The position numbers were made by a program, and so were the translations under genes. The notes below the pieces were generated by a model. That model worked only from the letters and a program-made list of their open reading frames with translations. It was not told the DNA's origin and searched no databases. A stretch of 6,388 nt of DNA from Candidatus Omnitrophota bacterium (GTDB lineage: Bacteria > Omnitrophota > Gorgyraeia > 2-02-FULL-51-18 > JAGOUK01), in contig JAGOUK010000081.1 of NCBI GenBank assembly GCA_018061225.1, forward strand, positions 1 through 6,388, written 5' to 3'. Positions 1-5,714 of this stretch are shown here, piece by piece. Numbering within the stretch: position 1 is the first letter of the stretch; each line of letters starts with the position of its first letter.

Positions 1-518
1 ATGTTGAACGGCACTCCGAGAAAAGCATCCGCGCTGCGCTGATAAAGCTGGCAAGAAACTTTGCCGTTCTGGACATAAAATTGAAAAATCGTATGGCACG
101 GCGGCAGCGCCATGCTTTTTACCTCACAAGGGTTCCACGCGCTCACGATGAGGCGGCGCGAGTCGGGGTTGCGCTTGATCTCCTCGACCACGTCGCGGAT
201 CTGATCCACACCGCCGAAGTTGCGCCACTGTTTGGAGTAGATCGGCCCGAGGTCGCCGTTGGCATCGGCCCATTCATTCCAGATGGTGACGCCGTTGTCC
301 TGAAGGTATTTGATATTGGTGTCGCCCTGAAGGAACCAAAGCAGTTCGTGGATGATGGACTTGAGATGGATTTTTTTGGTCGTAACGACGGGGAAACCCT
401 GGGCGAGGTCAAAGCGCATCTGATAACCGAAGGCGCTGATGGTGCCGGTGCCGGTGCGGTCGGACTTGGTCAGCCCTTTGTCCAAAATATGTCGAAGCAA
501 ATCATGGTATTGACGCAT
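1..518 (-). CDS. thyA: Thymidylate synthase ThyA, 3' end cut by window edge
   Basis: Makes dTMP from dUMP using 5,10-methylenetetrahydrofolate as both methyl donor and reductant; a cytosolic enzyme of DNA precursor synthesis. I translated 172 complete residues from the ATG at 516-518; bases 1-2 begin residue 173. Family signatures are all present: SDRTGTGT (19-26, dUMP-phosphate arginine R21), HELLWFLQGDTNI (57-69), the paired arginines R121-R122, the active-site cysteine C141 in ALPPCH, and QRSADAFLGVPFN (160-172) with R161, D164 and N172. Compared with the 264-residue E. coli enzyme it is about five residues shorter between QWR and DQI, and about 90 C-terminal residues lie outside the window. 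An in-frame TAG lies four codons upstream, so this ATG is the only possible start. The Shine-Dalgarno is poor (GAATGAG at best). It follows the large exported-protein gene by 30 bp in the same direction. Identification is certain from the motifs. Confidence 0.98.
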   Translation of the reverse strand, partial: MRQYHDLLRHILDKGLTKSDRTGTGTISAFGYQMRFDLAQGFPVVTTKKIHLKSIIHELLWFLQGDTNIKYLQDNGVTIWNEWADANGDLGPIYSKQWRNFGGVDQIRDVVEEIKRNPDSRRLIVSAWNPCEVKSMALPPCHTIFQFYVQNGKVSCQLYQRSADAFLGVPFN

Positions 519-548
519 CGGCTCATTCTAACACGGGCGACGGAAATT

Positions 549-3500
549 TTAAGCCGAGCGTTCGGACATGCGGGCGGCCGTGGCGGCCGCGCGGACGATA
601 TCGGCCAGCGGGACGCGCACGAGCGGGGGGAGTGCCAACCGGACGAGGAGCGAAAGGTCCAAATCACCGTTCAGCAGCCTTTGCACATCCGCCAGTTGAA
701 TGTCCCGGAAGTTCGAGCGACGCTTGAAGAATTCGAGGAGGCGTTCCGGTGAAGGATCGGGGGTTGAAAGGAAAAATGCCGCGTCGAACCAGATCTCGAA
801 TGCGGGCAGACTGACCTCTGCCGAAACGTCTTCAGAGCGGACGAAGGGTTGGACCGGCAGCGAGCGTTTCGGTTTGGCAGCATCCAACGCCGGAGGCAAT
901 CCAATGTGCGTGAACACAACCCCGTCGTACCGTTCCTGAACAGATGCGGGCTCATCGCCGATGAACAGCCCGTCAGCCTTGTCCCCGGCCAACCGGAAGA
1001 ATCGCTCGCGCTCGGCCTGGGAACCGGTAACACGGACGATCGCGTTGCCGCCGACACGAGTTTGCGCGCGGCGGGCGGCCGCAACCATCATCGGGATCAT
1101 GGCGGAGTATGCGCGGTTAGAAAGCCCGTTGAACATCGTGAGATCGAGAACGGCGCCGTGGAGACGCGAAGAGTCCTTAGCCGGGTGAAGGGTCTCATCA
1201 ACATCGCGCCTCGCCTTGACAACAGCCTCAGTGGTCATCGCCGGAGTCGACGGTTGAACCGCCCGGCGGCTCACACCCGAGTGCGAAGCTTCTGCAGGAC
1301 CGAAGACCGAATTGTGAGTGCTCATACGTGCGGCGGCGGACCGTGTCTGAAGCGTCAGGAGCGGGCGGGCCGCGGTCGGTGCGCCGGAGACGGGATTTCT
1401 CAAATATAATCTAGGACCATGATGTGTCCGGCGTTTTTCCAAAATGATTGTGGCAGGTATTGATCCGCCCGCCAAAACAGGAATACCCGCCGCATCAACA
1501 GCAAAGGGTTGCGTCCCTTCATTTCTTCCCGCAGGAATCCCCTCGAAGAACGATCTGTTCGGACTTGCCAGCCCGCGTCTGATGGTTATAACTTCTCCGG
1601 GCGTCCACGAAGAGCGGCCTTCTCCTGAACGGCTTGCTCCGCTTGCGGCGATCGGCTCGATCGAACCCGCCGGGCTCGCACTGCTACCCAAAACGCGTCC
1701 GGGGTTCGCCGCCGGAACATCCGGCGATAACAAGTATCGTGCGGCATATTGCCTGCCAAGAACCGCGCCTTGCACCGACATCCTGGCCGCGGCGGGAGAT
1801 CCCCGATCCGTTTTGAACCCATTTTCGTAACCTCGGCCGTAGATCTTTTTTAGGCGATCGTTGACGGTCGAGCGATGGGCCGGATCCGAGAGCAAATAAA
1901 GCACAAACCCGCCCGCCCCCGCTCCCATGGGCTTAACGCCTATGACCAACCCTTCCGCGATCAGCTCTTCGATGGCCTGTTCCGTCTTGGGCGTGACATA
2001 GTCGGGCGCGATCGCTTGAAACTGGAGACGCTGACGGTTGATGTAGTGAGCGACCTCTTCGAGTGTGATCGGGTCATAGCCGTCAAACAAGTCCGCGAAC
2101 TCCCTCGCATCCGCGAGAGCGGCATCCATTTGCGCCATATATCGGACGTCCCCGTTGAGGTATCCTTCCAGAACGTCCCTCAGGGTCGTATCAGAATCGT
2201 GCTGGCCCTCAAAATAAAGAACCCCGTTCTCATCCAGAATATCCATCAGCTCTTTTGCTCTGGCTCTGCGCCTCTCCTGACCCTGCGCATCCAACCGGGA
2301 CATCGCTTCCGCCGTGAACCGATTACGAATGTCATGGTAGGGCTCACCCGCCGGAACCTCAAGAATTCGCACGCCGGGTTCATTGATCCCGTCCTGAAAC
2401 CCGCCGAGCTGGCCCAGATAATTCTCGGTGAGCACACCCAAGAACGCGTAGTTCGCGTCCGTCAAACGGTCTTCCTCCCCTCTCCCCCGATACATCGCCG
2501 TCAGCGCTTGCATCAGAGTTGACGCGAGCTTGATACTTCCGCTCATGCTCGACTTGAGAGGGATATGAGTATCGATTCTCACATGAAGTACGCGCCCGTC
2601 TCCGATCATCTGCGCCGGGGTCTGCCCGATCATTCTGGAAAAAAGACTGACCACCCCAAAAGGGTATAGAACAAAGCGGTCATCCTCCGAATGAGGGATT
2701 TTGTTAGGATCCTTATCCGCAGGAGCCGCCGCTTCCAGAGGATAAACGTGAGTCATAGTCCGCAGTCTTTTGTAGGCGATGCCGTCAGACCCCTTTCGTC
2801 CGATATCATAATAGTTGAGTTCCACGCGGATCGTGGCCGGGGAAATATCTGATTTTTTTCCGGATAACGCGCGAAACAGATTTAAAACGCGTTGACGCAA
2901 GCTCGTATTAGGCCGGTTATCGATCGCGATCTCGAATGCGGGCGTTTCTCTGCCGTCATAGTCCTTGAATCTCACCGGTACGTTGATAACGATCTGGCCG
3001 TCCAGCGGTGAGTTTCTCGGAGCCAGATCACTGGCGTTCCCGTGTGTCAGGTCTACGCGCGCGGTCCCTTGCCTTCTAAAGGTTTTGCCGCGAACCATCC
3101 TGGAGCGTTGCGGCAGCAGGGGTCTCAGGTGTCCTGCGGCAGCTGTGATCTGATGTTCGGCTTGCTCACTTTGCATTTTTTTCCACATGCCATCGGCATC
3201 TTCGGCCTTTTCAAGCGCCCACCACGTCGGCGGAAGGTTGAGGTAGTTTTTGTCCCTGTCGTGAAGGTGAAACCGGAACATTTGAGCACGCATCCTCACC
3301 CGGGGAGAGGTCGTCCTGAGATCGATCAAGTTGCTAAGAGCGGCGTCCAAAGCCAGGAGGTATTGATTGGAATATCCGGCGACCAGGCTTCTGAGCGAAA
3401 CAACCCCGTCCAATTTGAGTGCATCCAATGTGGTCGGCACGGTGTTCACCTGGGCATCGACATCTGTTTTAAGAAGGCCCATAGTCACCTGAAAGTTGCC

Positions 3501-5627
3501 GCCCAGATCGGGCGATTGCCAAATAACCCCGTGTTCCTGCGGATGGGCGCCCAAAGCCTTGCCAAAATCCGCCGTCCTTGGGATATAAACATACGTTCCG
3601 GTGTAGGTAACCGCCCTTCCCACTGGCCAGGCATGGACCCGGGTCCTGGCCTCATACAGGCCTTGACCCTCATCGACGGGCACCAGGTCGGCGCGGGCCC
3701 AAGTCCAATCCGTGTCCTTGGTCCCGAACCCATATCGGAGATACAGCTGCCCGCGGGCCGCCTGCTGCCGAGTCATTTGAATGCGGGCGCTCACAAGTGT
3801 TGTATTGACACGTCCGTTCTTCCCCTCTTCCATCTCAGAATCGATATTGGGCGTGCTTTCTTCAAAGCCGGGCGGCGACGCCATTCGGGCGGCAGCGGGC
3901 TCATCAACATTTAAGTCATTCCCGGATACATTCCGAACGGGCAGTCCGAATGAGGATCCGGTCAACTCCCTTGCGATCACGGCAAGTCGGGATCCTGACT
4001 CTGCCGCAGGCCGAAGATTGAGGGTGGACGCAAAACTTCCGGATCCGGGCGCATCGGCCCGGGATCCGACGGCTTGAGACAAAAGAAGCCGCTCATACCG
4101 GGCAAGATCCGTGGGATGAGTCACGCGAGGGATTATGGAAACAAACGACATATTATGTTCACGTAATATTTTTTTGAGATTCGGCGCGTGATATCCTCCG
4201 CTCACCAAAATCGCCTCCCGCTCGCCGTTGGATTGCATCCGCGCGAGGAGGTTCCGCACAAATACCTCATCGCGTTCCAGCGTCAGATCATAAAACAGGT
4301 GTGCTGATTTGAGAATGTGTTCTAGATCGGATCGCAGGTAGAGAATCCTCTCCGCCCCAACGCCCGTCTCAATGAGCAAACGATTCGCCCTGCCGGTCAA
4401 AGTCTCCAAATTCCATTCGACTTCTCCAAACGGCTGAAGCTTTTGTTCGTCGGTCGGTGAGAACGAGAGCAGCACCAAAGATCTAAATGCTTCCGCGGCA
4501 GCGGCAATTTTGATCAGGTTCTGTTCGTCGGGCTGGGCAAGCTGGGTGTATAGATCCGATTCAAATTGATGGATAGCTTCTAATGCTTTTGTTCCGTCGA
4601 GAGACGACGCGGCTTTTAAATATCGAAGATATGCGGCCAGATGCGGGTAATGCCTGCGAAACACCGCGCGATCGGAAGCAGAGGTCGTCTCGAATGCCCG
4701 CGCGGCATCCGCAAGCTCTGCCGGATGAGACGAATCGATGCCGGACAATGTCTGAACGAGCGCCGCATGCGATGTATTATCGGCGGCCGCAAGGCGCATC
4801 TGCTCGGCCACGCGCTCAAGACTCAATGACTTTTCGCGCTGCAGCATCGAGTTCAAGGCCGATGCCCTGATCGGCATTTGAGAACGCATGCCTTGCTCGC
4901 GGGCAAGACGCTCCAACACCGTAAGGTACGCGGCTGGCGTCATTTTCTGGTGATTAAAGGCGCTCCTAGCGGCGTCTAATTTGAGAAGCTGCGGGTTATA
5001 GATTTGCTGTTTAAGAAATTGTATCGTCACGTCGACCTGGTCCAAATAAGTCAACAGCGGCTGTCGATCCGACGAGACGGCGCGGTAAGCTTCCAGGGCG
5101 CGGTCATACAGCGCGGGATCTTCCACGCCCCAAATTCCAAACTCGTGACTGGATGTCAGCTGGGCATATTCAACCCCTTGCAGCAGCCCCTTGCGCACCA
5201 AGCGCCCGGCGATCGCCTGCCTTGTTTGAGGGTCTGAAGCCTTCTTAAGAAAGTCCAGCGAATCATTCCCCGTCCCGGCCTCCAGATAGACGGTTTTGAC
5301 TGTCTGATGGCCTAGGATTTCCTCAATCGCTTTAGCGGTATTAAACTGCGCGGATTCGTTGGTGTGGGCATCTTGAATCAGGATGATGCGGGCGGCGCCC
5401 GGACTCTCAAATTGCTCTTCGATAACAGCGATGGCGGGGTTGTTGCGAATGCGGGTCAGCAGAGGGTCCAACGAAGAAGATTGTGAGACCGGCAATCCGC
5501 CCGCAACGGAGGTGCTTTGAGCAGGGCTTAACGGCATCGCAAAAGCAGGCAATTCCAAACATAGCGCCGCCGCGAGGATTCCGGCGATGCTTTTAAAAAT
5601 GATGCGGCGGATGCTTTTTACAGTCAT
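549..5627 (-). CDS. Giant exported multidomain protein: TraB/ChaN-like domain plus GHMP-kinase-like domain
   Basis: A 1692-residue protein of unknown overall role. Visible order: signal peptide 1-30; TraB/ChaN/EreA-like domain about 60-505; Gly/Ser-rich linker 520-576; beta-rich module about 606-690; unassigned stretch 700-855; GHMP-kinase-like domain about 856-1270; low-complexity segment 1284-1430; unrecognised C-terminal domain about 1485-1680. An AARM[AS] peptide marks the junctions at 579-583, 1280-1284 and 1432-1436 and recurs at 1684-1688, just before the stop. The ATG at 5625-5627 is chosen because a good signal peptide follows at once and an AGAAG purine stretch precedes it. The frame is open for 5 kb without interruption, so it is a real gene; the plus-strand open frames over it are shadows. 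It lies 87 bp after the upstream gene's stop and 30 bp before thyA. No single enzyme family explains the fusion, and an exported ATP-dependent sugar kinase would be unusual, so at least one domain probably has a non-catalytic or post-processing role. Confidence 0.93.
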   Translation of the reverse strand: MTVKSIRRIIFKSIAGILAAALCLELPAFAMPLSPAQSTSVAGGLPVSQSSSLDPLLTRIRNNPAIAVIEEQFESPGAARIILIQDAHTNESAQFNTAKAIEEILGHQTVKTVYLEAGTGNDSLDFLKKASDPQTRQAIAGRLVRKGLLQGVEYAQLTSSHEFGIWGVEDPALYDRALEAYRAVSSDRQPLLTYLDQVDVTIQFLKQQIYNPQLLKLDAARSAFNHQKMTPAAYLTVLERLAREQGMRSQMPIRASALNSMLQREKSLSLERVAEQMRLAAADNTSHAALVQTLSGIDSSHPAELADAARAFETTSASDRAVFRRHYPHLAAYLRYLKAASSLDGTKALEAIHQFESDLYTQLAQPDEQNLIKIAAAAEAFRSLVLLSFSPTDEQKLQPFGEVEWNLETLTGRANRLLIETGVGAERILYLRSDLEHILKSAHLFYDLTLERDEVFVRNLLARMQSNGEREAILVSGGYHAPNLKKILREHNMSFVSIIPRVTHPTDLARYERLLLSQAVGSRADAPGSGSFASTLNLRPAAESGSRLAVIARELTGSSFGLPVRNVSGNDLNVDEPAAARMASPPGFEESTPNIDSEMEEGKNGRVNTTLVSARIQMTRQQAARGQLYLRYGFGTKDTDWTWARADLVPVDEGQGLYEARTRVHAWPVGRAVTYTGTYVYIPRTADFGKALGAHPQEHGVIWQSPDLGGNFQVTMGLLKTDVDAQVNTVPTTLDALKLDGVVSLRSLVAGYSNQYLLALDAALSNLIDLRTTSPRVRMRAQMFRFHLHDRDKNYLNLPPTWWALEKAEDADGMWKKMQSEQAEHQITAAAGHLRPLLPQRSRMVRGKTFRRQGTARVDLTHGNASDLAPRNSPLDGQIVINVPVRFKDYDGRETPAFEIAIDNRPNTSLRQRVLNLFRALSGKKSDISPATIRVELNYYDIGRKGSDGIAYKRLRTMTHVYPLEAAAPADKDPNKIPHSEDDRFVLYPFGVVSLFSRMIGQTPAQMIGDGRVLHVRIDTHIPLKSSMSGSIKLASTLMQALTAMYRGRGEEDRLTDANYAFLGVLTENYLGQLGGFQDGINEPGVRILEVPAGEPYHDIRNRFTAEAMSRLDAQGQERRRARAKELMDILDENGVLYFEGQHDSDTTLRDVLEGYLNGDVRYMAQMDAALADAREFADLFDGYDPITLEEVAHYINRQRLQFQAIAPDYVTPKTEQAIEELIAEGLVIGVKPMGAGAGGFVLYLLSDPAHRSTVNDRLKKIYGRGYENGFKTDRGSPAAARMSVQGAVLGRQYAARYLLSPDVPAANPGRVLGSSASPAGSIEPIAASGASRSGEGRSSWTPGEVITIRRGLASPNRSFFEGIPAGRNEGTQPFAVDAAGIPVLAGGSIPATIILEKRRTHHGPRLYLRNPVSGAPTAARPLLTLQTRSAAARMSTHNSVFGPAEASHSGVSRRAVQPSTPAMTTEAVVKARRDVDETLHPAKDSSRLHGAVLDLTMFNGLSNRAYSAMIPMMVAAARRAQTRVGGNAIVRVTGSQAERERFFRLAGDKADGLFIGDEPASVQERYDGVVFTHIGLPPALDAAKPKRSLPVQPFVRSEDVSAEVSLPAFEIWFDAAFFLSTPDPSPERLLEFFKRRSNFRDIQLADVQRLLNGDLDLSLLVRLALPPLVRVPLADIVRAAATAARMSERSA
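567..578 (-). repeat. AARM boundary motif, copy 4, next to the C-terminus (residues 1684-1687)
   Basis: Peptide A-A-T-A-A-R-M-S, encoded GCC GCC CGC ATG for AARM. It follows a helical end of the C-terminal domain and is followed only by S-E-R-S-A and the TAA stop at 549-551. A boundary motif with nothing after it suggests either a C-terminal signal or the loss of a further module. Confidence 0.65.
582..1322 (-). other. C-terminal domain of unknown family (residues ~1436-1682)
   Basis: Bounded by the third and fourth AARM motifs. The first ~45 residues (1436-1480) look like a flexible spacer. The folded part starts near LHGAVLDLTMFNGLSNRAYS (1489-1508) and continues with a helix, the strand AIVRVTG (1529-1535), a charged helix SQAERERFFRLAG (1536-1548), the strand DGLFIGDEP (1552-1560), and YDGVVFTHIGLPPALD (1567-1582). 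This alternation of strand and helix suggests a Rossmann-like alpha/beta fold. A helical tail follows, with two LLxFF/LLxG-type segments (1629-1635, 1651-1664). I do not recognise the family and assign no function. Confidence 0.4.
1323..1337 (-). repeat. AAARM boundary motif, copy 3 (residues 1431-1435)
   Basis: Peptide R-S-A-A-A-R-M-S, encoded GCC GCC GCA CGT ATG for AAARM, between the low-complexity segment and the C-terminal unknown domain. Copies 2 and 3 are followed by similar words, S-V-Q-G-A-V-L-G and S-T-H-N-S-V-F-G, so the likeness may reach eight residues past the methionine. Confidence 0.7.
1326..1778 (-). other. Low-complexity, probably disordered segment (residues 1284-1434)
   Basis: Lies between AARM copies 2 and 3. 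It is rich in Ala, Gly, Ser, Pro and Arg; examples are GSSASPAGSIEPIAASGAS (1314-1332) and VSGAPTAARPLL (1413-1424). A few short beta-like pieces occur, such as EVITIRR (1345-1351) and TIILEKRR (1393-1400). No domain was recognised. If AARM marks cleavage, this segment would be released as a peptide of about 150 residues. Confidence 0.4.
1779..1793 (-). repeat. AAARM boundary motif, copy 2 (residues 1279-1283)
   Basis: Peptide S-P-A-A-A-R-M-S, encoded GCC GCG GCC AGG ATG for AAARM. It comes directly after the last helix of the GHMP-kinase-like domain and before the low-complexity segment 1284-1430. It shares the preceding proline with copy 1 but uses a different arginine codon. Confidence 0.7.
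1818..3062 (-). other. GHMP-kinase-like domain, L-fucokinase/HddA type, motif 2 degenerate (residues ~856-1270)
   Basis: GHMP kinases phosphorylate small molecules such as fucose, heptose-7-phosphate, galactose or mevalonate with ATP. Motif 1 appears as ARVDLTHGNASDLAP (856-870), matching the usual RIDLAGGWTDTPP with the first Gly of GG replaced by His. GQIVINVPV (877-885) matches the following GGxVLNxAI strand. Motif 2 should read roughly PxGSGLGTSS but is IPLKSSMSGSIKLAS (1022-1036), which loses most of its glycines and the second serine. GQLGGFQDGINEPG (1072-1085) matches the fucokinase/HddA GGGWQDQxGGxxPG block. The C-terminal GHMP motif is intact: VKPMGAGAGGFVLYL (1231-1245). It is preceded by the typical helix INRQRLQ (1196-1202) and followed by DPAHRSTVNDRLKKIY. 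Fold assignment is fairly secure, but catalytic activity is doubtful because of motif 2 and because the protein has a signal peptide. Confidence 0.75.
3558..3812 (-). other. Beta-rich module, possibly carbohydrate-binding (residues ~606-690)
   Basis: Begins about 23 residues after the first AARM motif. Alternating hydrophobic and polar strands with several aromatics are visible: GQLYLRYGFG (626-635), a tryptophan pair WTW (641-643), GLYEARTRVHAW (656-667) and VTYTGTYVYIPR (673-684). This looks like an immunoglobulin-like or starch-binding-like beta sandwich, with exposed Trp/Tyr residues that could stack on sugars. No family was firmly recognised, so the carbohydrate-binding reading is inference. 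The next ~165 residues (700-855), which lead to the GHMP domain, are unassigned; they include LPPTWWALEK (798-807) and a basic run near 837-852. Confidence 0.25.
3882..3896 (-). repeat. AAARM boundary motif, copy 1 (residues 578-582)
   Basis: Peptide P-A-A-A-R-M-A, encoded GCT GCC GCC CGA ATG, between the N-terminal TraB/ChaN-like domain plus its linker and the beta-rich/GHMP half. The flanks are Pro/Ser/Glu-rich and look unstructured. Confidence 0.7.
4113..5450 (-). other. TraB/ChaN/erythromycin-esterase-like domain (residues ~60-505)
   Basis: Seen: a beta strand followed by histidine, IILIQDAHTNESAQ (81-94), then an amphipathic helix and a strand ending in a glutamate, VYLEAG (113-118). 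Next comes SSHEFGIWGVEDPALYDRAL (159-178), a long helical middle section (185-460), and a closing strand-loop-helix with a second histidine, ILVSGGYHAPNLKKIL (473-488), followed by VSIIPRV. In the TraB/PrgY, ChaN and EreA relatives, an early histidine, a glutamate after the second strand and a late Gly-x-x-His motif surround the active or metal/haem-binding site, and this spacing is similar. The assignment is by motif pattern only; substrate and activity cannot be told. Family members include hydrolases, haem-binding lipoproteins and pheromone-shutdown proteins. Here the domain is exported and is the first module after the signal peptide. Confidence 0.5.
5538..5627 (-). other. N-terminal signal peptide (Sec type, Tat-like twin arginine)
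   Basis: Residues 1-30 of the large protein. The charged n-region has K4, R7, R8 and K12. The hydrophobic core runs from about I14 to L24, and an A-F-A ending at A30 fits signal peptidase I. The mature protein would begin at M31 in an Ala/Ser/Pro-rich stretch. R7-R8 is followed by I-I-F-K, which resembles the tail of the Tat consensus RRxFLK, so Tat export cannot be excluded. C23 does not sit in a lipobox because leucine precedes it. Confidence 0.85.
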
Positions 5628-5714
5628 TATTCTTCTTATTAAAAGGGGACCAAAACAAATTCAAAAAAACAACTCCATGTCATCGGAATTGATTGATCGC
5701 TTCTTGGAGAATGC

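Noticed and set aside
371..4176. Runs of seven A on the coding strand (in thyA and near 2852, 3176 and 4170) as frameshift or slippage sites
   Set aside because: All simply encode Lys-Lys in a continuous frame with family motifs intact on both sides; no downstream alternative frame is of interest.
81..4870. Long plus-strand open frames, the longest being 3042-3914, 81-752, 1875-2522, 849-1409 and 1444-1830
   Set aside because: They lie antisense to thyA or the large gene, have no recognisable motifs, and are the usual by-product of GC-rich third positions. The minus-strand genes have clear protein families.
5557..5563. Lipoprotein signal at C23 of the large protein
   Set aside because: The residues before the cysteine are A-A-L, with leucine at -1, which breaks the lipobox. 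A-F-A at 28-30 is a good ordinary cleavage site.
5636..5665. Sigma-70-like promoter on the minus strand (TTGAAT, 15-bp spacer, TTTAAT) before the large gene
   Set aside because: The spacer is short and the -10 lies only 10 bp from the ATG, which leaves almost no leader; AT-rich gap sequence gives such matches by chance.
5669..5710. Intrinsic terminator after the upstream gene: CTCCA and TGGAG arms followed by a T-rich run on the minus strand
   Set aside because: The stem is only 5 bp with a loop of about 27 bases and not GC-rich, so it would be too unstable.
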